Counted from the first letter of the stretch, positions 37,301 to 49,122 are shown. The stretch is DNA of 64,000 nt from Alopecurus myosuroides (GCA_028641055.1 CM054058.1:498869919-498933918); one strand, 5' to 3'. Notes: a model not told the origin generated them from the sequence alone. Program-made: numbers and translations.

Positions 37301-38390
37301 CATACAGAACATGTATCCCGAAAAGGTGATTCACTCACTTCCGTTAGGGTCAAGTTCATAGGAGTTACCGAGTGATGATCTTTAATATCTACCCTAGCGG
37401 ATTATTTATGAAACCACAACCAAGTGACCATATTTTTCGATCAATGTTATGAACATAAATTACCATAAAAACCTATAAACCTTGAAATTTCCATTAATCA
37501 ACAACAATGTATATCTTGTTTGAAGCCAACCAACTATAGACACACGATATAATTTCTCTCTTGCCCATGTCTTCCACTCATTTCTAAATAATTTTCCGTA
37601 GAACAGTCATTCAAAAAAATTGCCATGAACAAGTTGTAATATACACTAGACATGCTAACATCTATGCATGCTAGAGGATGGAAAAAGAATCATTGTATCA
37701 TCGATAATTTACTCTTAGCAACAATGAAAACTCAAAATATGCGCAATTCCGTGTTCCATAGTAAATTGTGATGGTTAAAAAAAATGAACAATCAGTTGTT
37801 ACTGAATACTTCAAAAATCAACAAGTTGGCTTGTCTCCGGGTTAAAAGAATAATTAGGGTTGTAATCCCTTGTTTACTATAGAACAATATGTTTAATCAT
37901 CCCATACAAACCATTTACATGTCCTTCGTAAATCAAAAATGATAAAGTTCCTTGCACATTGCTAAAGTAGACACATATAAGAATTTCTTATCAACCAAGA
38001 AATTTCACCCTTAATATGAACTCCACTAACCCGACAGGTAACTAAAAGGTGAAAGAAACAATACAAAAACATACTAGTACCTGGGCAAGACAATCATCAT
38101 TCATTAACAACATGCCAACAAGCAGAAAAATGTTATGCTGATAGAAATCAACAATAACATACACTGAAGCACAATGCAATGCATGACCCAAAACCCCATC
38201 CTATTGTGCATTTGTGTGTCCCTTTTTTTAGTTGTTAAATTCTTAATACATTTTTAGTTGTCCAAATTACTTAAATAACTACATTTCCAAATATAAGTTG
38301 GTTAACCAACCTAAGAAAATATTAACGTATTAGGGATCCTATATTATTAACTTTATTCCAGAGACCTATAGCCTAGGCTCTGATACCAAC
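34385..38390 (-). mobile_element. internal domain 3 of the array
   Basis: 4006 bp. It differs from the other two mainly by a deletion of about 75 bp near 37938, where AATCAAAAA joins TGATAAAG, with A-rich microhomology at the breakpoint. No coding capacity seen. Confidence 0.9.
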
Positions 38391-40477
38391 GTAACAACCC
38401 TACCTGGCAATGTTACACATACTTTAAAACTTCGAAATACCAAAGGTAAAACTATAAATTTCGACAAGGTCTCCTTTGTTTAAGTGAACTTCCTTGACAT
38501 GAGAAGAAGAATACACATCCAATTTTATGCATAGACACAGCTACCAGGTTAAACAAGAACAATCTATAATTTATATCCAAGATGTCTCATAACCACCAAC
38601 TTTGTATCCACAAAAATAATCAAAACCACATAGAAACGAATAAGTCAAGAGCAACTTGAGTCTTAGCAAGGATAAACTAATCTATGTATGGAAGTTGTAA
38701 TGTGTGATAGTAGTGTCGAAACATGTAGTTGTGCTACTCCCAACCCATGCATGTCGTCCTCAATAGTACCTAAAAACATAGAAGCCACAAGGGTGAGTAC
38801 AAGGTACTCAACAAGAACATAAAAGAAATAATAATCATTTCATAAAACACATCACCAACGATTATTTTTTAACACTTGTCATAACGCATTGATGACTCTA
38901 TATGCCTATATGATCTTTGCTTTCACTTTCTTTGCGTATACCGGTATCGCTTGAGTGGACACCCGTCGGCATCCACTCACTCCAACTTGTGGAGATTGCC
39001 CACTACGGGGGACCTAACCCGTCATCGACAGTCTCAACGTGCCTACCTCAGTAGGTCACACCACTATGCATTGTATGATATGCTATTCAAACAAATATGC
39101 AAGCGCCACTCTTTGTCGTATCAACTTTGTCTCCATACGTATAAACCACAACCAGTCGCTAGAATAAATAACAAGTGCCCGAAAATAAAAGTTGAGTGAA
39201 GGGGATCATGCAAAGTATTATCCCATCATGAACTTGCCTTAACCTGTAGGATTCCGAGCTAGCGGTACCAACACCTGTTATTGAAACACATATCACTCAA
39301 TACACATCACCACTTTAAACAATAAGAGTAAAATATAGCATCGCTTCCATGCACAAGAATCATTCAGTGATATTCACATACCGATGCATGGAGCATCTAA
39401 GAATTTTAATGGTAAATCGGAACCACGGAGAACTAGCACGCATTATGACCTGTCTAGGATCATTTTATGTTTCATGGCCTGATAGGTTGCACAAGTCCAC
39501 GGTACTTCATATAAAAGCTAGCTATAGCACTAGGCCACTTCGAGAAACTAATAGCATTACATGATTCTGGGCACTATAAGCAGTTCAAAAGTGGTCGTTG
39601 CTTGACGAAGATTACTCCAAGGGAGCAACCAACGGACAGCTAGAAAATTTCCCCAGAATACAGAAATGTGCAGGGAAAAATCTAACAAATTTCATTCACA
39701 TGTATTTCTAAAACCCATCGTAGCCAAGCTTTACTAGCAGTAGCAGCTAAATCAGGTTTTTTTTTTTTTAATTGTACCAAGCATAACCATGTCACGGATA
39801 TGTGCCATCAGACAGATCAAAACTGAAGGGAAGATACTCCTCACGTGGCTGACTCTAATCAGATAAGAAAATAATCAGGCAACGACCTAGCTAGCACAAT
39901 AGAAAAGTTAACAACGCGTACCCAGCAGCCTTGCAGTTCTTGGCGAGACGATTCTACGCAGTGGCAGCACAGCCGAGATGGACACAGTCGTGGAGAGCAG
40001 CCTCGTAAACCTCACAGCCTCAGCGACGACCCGACGGCGGCGACGCTGCAGATCCAGCGGACAGAGCAGGCGACCTCGCGACAGCGGCAACAATACTGAA
40101 CGGATCGGATAACTAGGGTATGCGAGCCGGCGGCGTTTCTTTACCTAGTGCCCTTAAACAGATGGCGCAGCTCGACGTCTCAAAATCAACTCGTTTACAA
40201 AGAAGCCCAACCCAGCCCATTTGTTTCTTTCCTCTCGTGTGTGTCCAGCTGAACAAGGAAGTCAAGCTTTGTTCTAACAAAGCCATCCTATTTTATTTCC
40301 ATGGGCACGTCGAGGTACTCTTGGCACTCGCACTATTTTTTTGTTTTCATTCTTTTGTCTTTCTTATCCTCAGTTCCTATTACCAGATCATACTTAAATA
40401 GCATCAAGGTCCTATTTTCTTCCTTTATGAAAATTAAACAAGCACACAAGATTAGAATCAAAATTTGGGGTATTACA
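38391..40477 (-). repeat. LTR 4 (terminal 5' LTR of the array)
   Basis: 2087 bp. Its left edge has lost one further base (GTAACAACCC directly after the primer-binding site region). It ends GGGGTATTACA at 40477, next to the TGTCC target duplication. Confidence 0.93.
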
Positions 40478-43193
40478 TGTCCGGTGTGCGACACAACTCG
40501 ATATAAGTCAGGGAAGAAGGCCTCTCCTTGAAAAGTGGTGTGGTACTTTCTGATAACTCCCCCTCTGCAGCGGTATTTCACAGACCCCACGCAGACGAAG
40601 TTCATGCGATGACACGCGGAAAGGAAGAAGGCAAAATAGGATGATGGAATTGATCCGGAGAAGATGAAATGATGCTGACACACCCCTCAGATGCTAGCCA
40701 GTGGAAAGCGCTAGACATCGAATTCCCCGAATTTGGGGACAATCCAAGGAACATCAGGTTGTGCATGAGTACGAATGGACTAAATCCTTTTGGCAACCAG
40801 AGCAGCACCCATAGCACTTGACCCGTGTTTGTATGTATATACAACCTACCCCCTGGTTGTGCTTGAAGAGGAAATACATACAGATGAGTATGCTTATTCA
40901 AGGGCCAAAACAACCAGGTAACGACATCAATCTGTATATCCAGTTGTTGGAAGAGGAGCTAGCCACGTTATTGGACGAGCCAGCCAATACGTGGGACGCC
41001 TATGGAGAAGTGTTTTTTCCAATTAGAGCCGCGCTCATCACGAAGGTTCATGACTACCTCGGTTACGGATGCCGTGGGTCAGGTGACACACGGATTATGT
41101 GCATGCGTTAGGTGCATGGATGAAACTACGTATCTCCAGCTAGAGAGAAACCCTGGATATTCAAAAACCGTGTTCCTGGGGCATCGAAGGTGGCTTCGCA
41201 AGGATGACCAGTGGAGAAAACGCAAACATCTGTTCAACAATGAAGTTGAGATGCGAAGAGCCCCACGTCAGAGGAGCGGCGAGGAAATCGGCGAGCTGTT
41301 GAAGAACTGGAAAGAGAGCCCTGCGCCGGGAAAGAAGCGAAAGGCACCGGCGCCGTTGGAGGGTGTATGGAAAACAAGGTCTGTTCTGTAGGGCCTGTGG
41401 TACTGGAAGATTCTCCACACGCCTCACTGCCTTGACCTCATGCATATCACGAAAAACGTGTGCGAGAGTATGCTTGGCACCCTGCTCAACATGCCGAAGA
41501 GGACCAAAGATGAGCCAAAAGCAAGGAACGACTTGAGATTTTTGAAAATCAGGGGCGAGCTCCACGGAGGAAACCCGGATGATGATGACGATGATGATTA
41601 TGATGATGATGTGTTAGATGGGACGGAAGGTCGCCGCAAGGGCAAAAAAGCCAAGCAGACTAAATATTACTGTCCCCCTTCGTGCTTCATGCTAAGCGAG
41701 AAGAAGATCGACCAATTCTTCAAGTGCCTCCTAGGAGTCAAATTTCCTTACGGTTATGCAGGGAAGATAAGAAGATACCTAGACGTAGCAAAGCAAAAGT
41801 TCAGCGGGATGAAGTCTCACGACTGTCACGTGATGATGACGCGGATACTTCCAGTTACAATTCGAGGGATAATGGACGAGCACGTCCGCGAAACGATGTT
41901 TGGACTCTGCAACTTTATCGACGTCAGCTCTCGAAAGTCGATTGGCGTGAAGCAACTCGCAAGGATGCAGGAAGAGGTCGTGGTGATACTATGTGAGCTT
42001 CAGATATACTCCCCGCCCGCATTCTTCGACGTTATGGTGCATCTCCTTGTCCATGTCGTGGATGATATCATCCAGCTCGGGATGGCGTTTTTACACTCCA
42101 TGATGGCGTTTGAAAGGATGGATGGTTCCATCAAATGATACGTCCGCAACAAGGCCCGTCCAGATGAAGCATTGCCAAGGGCTTGCTAACAGAAGAGTCC
42201 ATCTCTTTCTGCATGAATTTTCTAGACAAAGATGAGAACCCTGGTCTGCCCGTAAACAGGCACTTTGGCAGGCTCACTGGATGGGGACACAACGAGGACC
42301 AGCGCGAAATAAATATCGACTTTCAGGGCCGACGGAACGACTTTGATAGAGCAAACCTAGTCGCGCTACAACACCTAATAGTGGTGGATCCTTGGGTGGA
42401 AGAGCACAAAATATTAATCGCAAAATATTACAGTGACTGGGGACAACAGAGGACCGAAGTAGAAATAATCAGAGATCACAACATCCATTTCACACAGTGG
42501 TTCAGGGAGAACATTTTGGCCGATCCCCCAGAGACGCCTTATTTGGAAGAAGAAAAACTCATACTCACATTGTCACACGGCCCCGCACACAATCTCAGGA
42601 CATATCAGGCATACGATATCGATGGTTACACATTCTACACGACAAATAAGGACCAGAATTGCGAATACCAGAACTTGGGGGTAACGATGGAATCATTAAT
42701 AGGCGACGTCAAGGAAAGATACTACTGTAGGATCGACGAGATATGGGAACTTGACTACTGCGGAGAGAAGGTGCCAATGTTCCGTGTCACATGGGCCAAG
42801 AGCGTCAAGAAAGAAGGACAATATTTCACCATCATTGTTATACCTGAAGCCAAATCCAGCACGAATGTCACCGCAAAAAATGAGCCATGGGTCTTGGCTA
42901 ACCAAGTGGACCCATGCTTCTTTATTACCGACCCGATAAGGCCTAGCCGTGTTGTCCTGCGGACAGGCAAAAGAAGCATCATCGGAATAGATGGAGTAGC
43001 CAACGATCAAGAGTTTGACCAGTACGGCGACCCAAAAATGGAAGATGACAACGACAATGGAACGAAATACACAACAAGAAGAAGCAGGACAACACTACCT
43101 ACAGTTCACCTATTCCAAAGAAGAAGTCACGGTGTTCCGGGGCTAAATTACTCAACCGCGACAAAGAAGGGAAACAAAATTGTGAAACGCTAG
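40478..43193 (+). pseudogene. CACTA transposase (TNP2 type), 3' part
   Basis: Continues the transposase after the LTR array. In order: the end of the zinc site (VCDTTRYKSGKKAS), a degenerate TNP2 core with many stops (40480-40815), PQPGNDINLY-type core sequence with LLEEELATL near 40900-40990, and the DUF4218 region in the frame 41440-42138 (KNVCESMLGTLLNM, KSHDCHVMMTRILPV). DUF4216 is in the frame 42183-43193 (IDEIWELDYCGEKVPMFRVT, GKRSIIGIDGVANDQEFDQY). The last two frames are long and well kept; the core between is badly decayed. Confidence 0.88.
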
Positions 43194-43635
43194 CTCTAAG
43201 AACAACGATGTGTCGTGTGTTTGCATGCATTCAAGGAAGTGATGACAATGTAATATCTATGCACTAGCTGTAATGTTTAAATTAATCTTCAAATTGCTTG
43301 ATTTTATATTTATTTCTTTTTGAGTATATATGCTAAGAAAATAACATTTAATATAATCCTGCATTATAATGATTTATTATGAATTTCCTGAATTTATATT
43401 GATTTATTTTGTAAGGAAAACAATAATTGAAAAAAGGGGGGTGGGCACGATTCGAACTCGTGCCATTGAGCAGTGTGAGAGAGGGGTCAGCCACCGGACT
43501 GGGGAGCAGGTTGTCATACAAACCCGCGCTCGCTCCTTTTGAATAGGAAACAAAAATAGGCGTGGCGCACCTAGCCCCGGTGCGCCGCGCATACGTTAGG
43601 CGCGACGCACCAAACTGTGGTGAGCCACGGCTATT
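43194..43635 (+). other. inter-gene region with internal copies of the subterminal motif
   Basis: After the transposase stop comes AT-rich sequence (43200-43430). At 43552-43632 lie TAGGCGTGGCGCACC, CGGTGCGCC, GGCGCGACGCACC and GAGCCACGGCTATT, the same motif family as at both element ends. They sit just upstream of the second gene and could form its promoter region, or mark the joint of two elements. Confidence 0.5.
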
Positions 43636-46009
43636 AGCGGATATAGAGGTAGATCGAGGGGCGTCGTTCCCCTTTCTTCTTCCAGCCACGATCCCCTTTC
43701 TTTCTCTCGTTCCCAAACAGAGGTAGATCGAGGAGCGCCACCGCAGATGCCGCCACCCCTCTCGCCACCACCACGATACACCACATCATACGCCGCCACC
43801 CCTCTCACCACCAGCCCTAGCTTTTTTCCTTCCTCTCGCCGCCACCAACCACCACCAGAGCCCACCACCGCCAAGATCGAGAAGAAAGGGCCACGAGCGG
43901 CGCCCGGACCCTGACGAGCAGCGCCAGGACCGTGACGAGCGGCGCCAGGACCCCGACGAGCAGCGCCAGGATCTCTGCATCCCCGACGAGCGCTGCAGCC
44001 CCTCTCCTCTGCATCCCTGACAAGAGGTATGTCTCCTCTCCTCTCCCTCTCCCAATCTTGGTCAAATTCTGATGGAAGGATTACTTTGCAGCAGAACTAG
44101 GGTTAACTGTCAATGCTCACTGTTAGATCCCACTTCTAAGCATAGAGGAGATTGAAGGCTAGTTCCCCACCTCTGTTTTCCGTATGTCGTGAGAGAGCCC
44201 ACCGTGAGAGAGCATTGAGACTAGATTTTTAATCATCATAATATTGTTCTGTGTGTCATCATGATCTTCTGCATATGCCAGAGTTCTCTTCTGACCTCAT
44301 CCTGGAATCCATGATTTATCATGTAGTAGTTCAATGTGATTCATACATGTCATGTCAGTCTATGATAATGTGTACATCATGTAACTAACATAAATGAAAA
44401 TTGTGTGCCTAATAATAAAACATAGCTCGATTGGATTAAACACAAACCATTAACCATACGATCTGGACGGTTAAAAAAATCTGAAACACTAGCTTATTTA
44501 TTAACAGACATTGTACATTTCCTATTTTGCAGAAATTATTGAAAGTGTCCCATTAATCAATTCCCAACATGTGAGGTCAACGAAGAAACAGAGAGATTTA
44601 TTAGTCTACTAGGCAGTGGGTGGGGAAATGATTCAATTTGCGATGAAAATATAGACTGAGCAAGTAAAATGGTATACGAAAGCTGCGGATGGGTGCACCG
44701 TGCTGCTACATTTGCTACAGTAGAAGATCATTCATTTTTATCTTTCTAAGTATAAGAGGCATTCCTTCCAAAATATAATGTTTGTTTCTAAGTATAAGTA
44801 GAAAGATGCTCTAGCTCGTTAGCTTCAAATGCATGGATACTTGGTTACATAGATTGTATACTTGTAGTACGATGGTCGTGGTTATGACAAAACAATGATA
44901 GCTAGGTGATCAGATTCTGTTATGCATAGCTAAGTAATTTATGGCCAGATTCTGTCATGATGCTACCCAAAGAAATTTGCATGCTGCTTCTTTAGCTCAA
45001 CAAAGAAGTATGAATTGCACACACCAGATAAATGAATTGTGTTTAGGTTTATAATCCCTTAGAATTGTGTTTAGGTATGAAGTGGCAAAACATTTGTGTG
45101 TGCTACTCTATTTGTATTCAGAGAATGTGCCACTCTCCCCTGTGTGTTTCTGTTAGCTGGAAAGATGCCACGTTTTCCCTTTTCTATGTATTTACTGAAT
45201 CTTGATGCAACCTGGGGTATAATTGTTTTGGTGAGGTGCTCTTCCCATGGGATTTGTGCCCAACAGCACTAGGTTGTAGGTGCTTGTGAGCTAGATGCTT
45301 TTATTGGTCCATTTGCTTATGATTTGTGCCCCCGGTAGCCATTATAACTGGTAAGAACGGGTTCCTTTTTGACCTTGTTGCCCCTGCCTGTGATGGAAGA
45401 GACTGAGGCAAAAAATAATCTAGGAACAGATATTATTGATTTTATTACCCCTCCAATGATGCAAAAGGCTGAGGCCATTATTTATATTGATCTTAAACAG
45501 ATACTAAACATGATTTAGCCTAATCTCAAATATTTTTGTGATGGCACTTGTCTGTTGCTAGGATAGCTGCTCCTGCTGCTGTTAAGAATTTGTACACAAA
45601 CAAAGAATTGCTACTGATGTTGTACACTTAAATATGTAACAGATTTTGGTGTTGGTACTTGTCAAAGCGATATTTTGGTGCTGGACTTGACAAAATTTGC
45701 AGGGAATAGATTTCGGTGTTGCAATTGGTACTTGTCAAAATGTGCAATTTGCTGCTGGTACCACTTTTGGAACTATGTCCGGCCATCGAGCCGTGAAATC
45801 TTTTGCAGGGAATTTCAAATGAGTTGCCCATTTTCGGCAAAATGTTGAATAATTTCAGTTTCGGTGATAATCGGGCGCTCTAGTGTTAGAAAATTAGCAA
45901 AAGGTCATGCCGGATTTTCCGGTGAATTTAGGACTTAGCCGTTTCCCGTGATCGAGTAGTATGTCGATTTTTTTTCCTTTAGAATAACCAATTTTTCCCC
46001 CTTCAGAAC
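43636..46009 (+). other. 5' leader and probable intron of the second CACTA gene
   Basis: Bases 43636-44090 are C-rich with repeated CCGCCACCCCTC and CGACGAGCRGCGCCAGGA phrases, resembling a GC-rich 5' untranslated exon. From 44090 to 46000 the sequence is AT-rich and non-coding. Copy 2 of the leader motif lies at 45819-45922. No tRNA, MITE ends or coding exons seen. Confidence 0.4.
45819..45922 (+). repeat. leader motif, copy before the second gene
   Basis: Starts ATGAGTTGCCC and ends GGATTTTCCGG, with AAAATGTTGAATAATTTC, TTTCGGTGATAATCG and TTAGCAAAAGGTCATGCC. It aligns end to end with 19961-20070 at moderate identity and ends about 90 bases before the start codon at 46010. Confidence 0.75.
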
Positions 46010-46282
46010 ATGTCACACAACGACGAGGACGGCGGTTCTAAGACGTTCTTCCAAATCTCCCAGGAAGAAGAGGAGGAATACGATCTGATGGCGGATGCCG
46101 GGGATGACGACGTCACTAGTGGTGGCGACGAGGATGACGCCACCGCTACTGGCGTCGGGATACCACTAGTGGCGTTGCCGGCGGGAATGAAACCACTGAT
46201 GCCGGCGGTCAGACAGATGGTGGTAGCCAAGCAAAGAAGATCTCTAGTGGAAACAACACCTTTCGTTCTGAGCTATAAAAGA
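46010..46282 (+). pseudogene. second gene of the large CACTA, 5' exon
   Basis: ATG at 46010 opens MSHNDEDGGSKTFFQISQEE, a very acidic start (Asp/Glu-rich to about residue 50) like the second gene of grass CACTA elements. The frame is interrupted at 46283 by the 3.2-kb CACTA and is followed beyond it at 49470 by a Lys/Arg-rich segment. Whether this exon shared a frame with the downstream part is not certain. Confidence 0.6.
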
Positions 46283-46311
46283 CATTAGTAACGGTTGCAT
46301 TAAAATCCGGG

Positions 46312-46505
46312 ACAAATGCTATGCATTGGTCCCGGTTTGTGCGCCCTGGGCAGTAGAATTCGCCTGACGGCATTGGTCCCGGTTCGTTAACCGACATTTG
46401 TCCCGGTCTGTGGCATGAACCGGGACCAATGCCTCGCCACAGGCCACGTGGCATGCGCAAGGGCATTGATCCCGGTTCATGCCACACACCGGGACGAATG
46501 CCCCC
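46312..46505 (+). repeat. left subterminal repeats of the 3.2-kb CACTA
   Basis: At least five copies, in both orientations, of the theme GGCATTGGTCCCGGTT, allowing one or two changes. The mirrored set near the right end is at 49255-49452. Confidence 0.8.
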
Positions 46506-46802
46506 CTTCCCCTACATACACTGCCTCCCAGCCCCCCTTCCCTCTGTTTTTTTTTGCTTGGAGGAGTGAGAGAGGTGGGTGCTAGTGTTTGTTCCTTTAC
46601 TATGCACACGAGGTGTTCGACGAAATATCCGAGCCACACATAAGCTCACAGAAAATGGTATCTTCGACCGAGTTTAGCAAACTTATCCTTTTTCATCTGT
46701 AATTGATACATAAAAAAGTTATATTTGTCGATGTATTGTGGTCATTTCTCTATTGAAGATGTTATTGTAATGTTTTTTGATAAACTTAATTATACGATGC
46801 AG

Positions 46803-47415
46803 ATGGATGCACGGTAGCGATGGATGTATGGTGATCGACGCACTTCCGAGTATATGGAAGGCCTGAATGCATTTCTCGTTGTAGCTCAGGCGAACAAAGA
46901 TAATGGCTTTATGTGTTGCCATGTGTTGATTGTCGGAACGTTAGGGAGCACTCTTCCTCGAGAGTCCTTCACGGCCACCTACTTCGGAGAGGTTTCATGC
47001 CCAGCTATAATTGCTGGACCAAGCATGGAGAAAGATGGGTTGTGATCGAAGCCAATGAAGAAGAAGATCCTTTGTTCCTTGAATACGGTGATACTGCAAT
47101 GGAAGACAATGCAGAAGAAGGAGGTGATCAAGAACGGGCATCGGAAGAGCCCGATGATGATCTTGGCCGAGTTATTGCTGATGCAAGGGAAGACCGTGAA
47201 AGTGAATTGGAGAGGTTGAAGCTGGACAACGTGTTACAGGATCACAAAAAGTTGTTGTACCCAAATTGCAAAGATGGCAGCACAAAGTGCGGTCGACGAA
47301 GAGTAGTAGCGCAAGCGCAAAAAGCGGGAAATCAGCTCCCAGCTCGGAGAGCAGAAAAAACAATCCATCTACCCGCTCAAAGTGATTTCCAATACCTAGG
47401 AGGGGCCGAGCACTA
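46803..47415 (+). pseudogene. transposase-associated N-terminal remnant joined to second-gene sequence
   Basis: RWMYGDRRTSEYMEGLNAFL with an NGFMCCxCVDC zinc pair and RRGFMPSYNCWTKHGE match the Transpos_assoc domain at the start of CACTA transposases. A frameshift lies between about 46910 and 46935. An acidic linker follows (EEDPLFLEYGDTAMEDNAEE). From about residue 115 of the frame 46913-47416, the phrase LLYPNCKDGSTKCG belongs to the Ulp1-type gene. The TNP2 core that should lie between is missing. It cannot encode transposase. Confidence 0.7.
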
Positions 47416-48823
47416 ATGCTGACGAGCAAATTGATCTGGGGTTTATAGAACTGTATGGACCAGGGGCAGCTGATGCGGGTTTGTCCATTGCTGAGTATAT
47501 GCAAACAGTAGAGTACTTCCCCGCTTCTGAATGTGCGTACAAATACCAGCACGGGAATCCACTCGTCAAACACGAGGGGGTAAAGAATCTACCAACCAAA
47601 ATGCGAAGAGTGCATAATTGGTATATGGAAGCCGCTCAGAAATCTTAGGTATGGATAGTGCTCGGAGTTAGAGACGAGCACTACGGGTATGGAGATGGAT
47701 TGGTTCTGATTCATTTTTCCGAATTGTTTCAGTTATTCCAGCAGCAAGCCCTCGACAAATCTATCGTTAGTGCCTACTGTCTGTAAGTACTTATTTCTCT
47801 AATTAATTCTCTAGCTAGCTCACCTCGTTCATTGCATTCATATATATAGTACACTCATTATATTATAATTGCAGAATGAAGATTCTCGAATGCAAAAGAT
47901 TTCAAATCTATGATATTGGATTCATTGACCCATATTTTGTTAATCATAAGACTCTTGATCTATCTCCCAAGGATACAAAAGATAGCCTTGTAAAGCCAAT
48001 AAGGTTTCAATAACACAGAAGAGAAATACTATTTCCTTACAACTTCGGATGAGTGTTACTGTGTTGTACACATTCTGTTTTCCTTATTCGATGTTCAGTG
48101 TATAATTGATGATTTATGCGTGCGCATCTTTCACTATATTCTGCTAATCTTCCAAGTTGACAAAGGAAAAGTACTAGTAATGGACCCAAAACGTAAACCC
48201 CTAGCGCTCTGGGTGGACATGCAGAAAATGATCCAGCAGTAATTTCAATCTTTATATATGGCACTATATCGACTACTTTGTTTCATTTTCAGATATCAAG
48301 TAATTACTAACTCTTTTTATTCTTTTTTTCCCGGGCAGCGTTTGGAAGAGGTTCACAAAAAGGCCAGGGGTGAATGGAAATCAGAGCTATTTGAAATTGT
48401 GGAAGTAAGTACTACTATCTAGATCCGTGCATCTCCTTGATTCTAGTTTCGATGCCATTATCATGGCTGGTTGATTATTATTTTGATTGAAACCATGTTC
48501 TCGTAAAGTGCTTGCAACAGGGAGACGGGAATCACTTGTGTGGATACTACGTCTGCGAGTTCATTCGTCAGACAACCTGTCCCAAGGGCAGAGATTTCAA
48601 CAAACTTCATGTACGTCAGTCGTCAATTTTTCTTATTACCATCTATTTTAGTTACTTAGTTTCATTAGTATATATTTACCACTCTTCTTTATATTAGATC
48701 GAACGGCTCCGGGACGGTCTTCTACCAAGGGACCGCATACGAGCACTTCAGGAGAAAATTGCGGGCTTCTTAGATGCAGAGGTCCTAAATGTAAATGGAG
48801 AGTACTATAGCGCTTGGGAATGA
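47416..48823 (+). pseudogene. Ulp1-type (C48) peptidase gene of the 3.2-kb CACTA
   Basis: Coding pieces with kept exon borders: QIDLGFIELYGPGAADAG and NLPTKMRRVHNWYMEA, a stop at 47646, then VRDEHYGYGDG and ELFQLFQQQALDKSIVSAYCL to a donor at 47782. Later exons contain VDKGKVLVMDPKRKPL (48151-48202), GNHLCGYYVCEFIRQ around 48527-48572 (the catalytic-Cys region of Ulp1-type proteases), and a last exon to 48823 ending NGEYYSAWE. Such proteins are desumoylase-like by fold; their role in CACTA elements is unknown. Stops make this copy a pseudogene. Confidence 0.75.
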
Positions 48824-48906
48824 ATTTGAATTTGTAATTCATTACATCGGTCATGTAATATGCTCGATATACTTAGCTTCTGTAATATAAGTGTTCCTTC
48901 TTTTGC

Positions 48907-48911
<5 letters not shown>

Positions 48912-48965
<54 letters not shown>
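48912..48965. repeat. TA microsatellite
   Basis: An almost uninterrupted run of about 27 TA units. It lies just after the Ulp1 pseudogene in the 3.2-kb CACTA. Confidence 0.97.
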
Positions 48966-48969
<4 letters not shown>

Positions 48970-48982
48970 TACTTATTCATTC

Positions 48983-49122
48983 GTGGGATACGGGAGGTCC
49001 AGGGAGGGGCCACCGAGGCTCCTCTCTTCTTGTGGGATCCGGGAGGTCCGGGGAAGGGCCACCGGATTCCTCTCTTCTCCTGGCATCTAGGAGGTCCGGG
49101 GAGGGGCCACCAAGGCTCCTTA
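48983..49122 (+). repeat. minisatellite, three copies of about 49 bp
   Basis: Units start near 48983, 49032 and 49082, each built on GGGAGGTCCGGGGAGGGGCC followed by ACC and a CTCCTCTCTTCT tail. The third is shorter at both ends. It follows the TA tract directly. Confidence 0.9.

Larger units (their letters stand above)
20945..40477 (-). mobile_element. tandem LTR retrotransposon array: four LTRs and three internal domains
   Basis: One insertion of 19.5 kb flanked by a perfect 5-bp duplication TGTCC (20940-20944 and 40478-40482). Inside, LTR and internal domain alternate as L-I-L-I-L-I-L with units of about 6.1-6.2 kb that look nearly identical. Ends are TGTAACACCCC and GGGGTATTACA. Primer-binding sites (minus-strand TGGTATCAGAGC) sit at the right end of each internal domain, and a minus-strand polypurine tract (AAGGGGGTAAGAG) at the left end, so the element points left. 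No internal frame exceeds about 100 codons and none has a known domain: it is a non-autonomous LARD-type element. It splits the CACTA transposase. Confidence 0.93.

Noticed and set aside
22019..38390. Other repeated 60-97 codon frames in the internal domains of the array
   Set aside because: They are short, AT-rich and without domains, and recur only because the units are copies. Some differ in length between units through single-base indels.
21450..40093. A 61-codon minus-strand frame (MLPLSRGRLLCPLDLQ...) repeated identically four times
   Set aside because: It occurs once per LTR simply because the LTRs are copies. The GC-rich stretch opens a chance frame, and there is no known domain or sign of selection apart from the copying.
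43438..43545. tRNA-like B-box (complement GAGTTCGAATCGTGCC) as a tRNA gene
   Set aside because: No acceptor stem, anticodon arm or A-box can be placed at the right distances. At most a decayed tRNA-derived or chance match.
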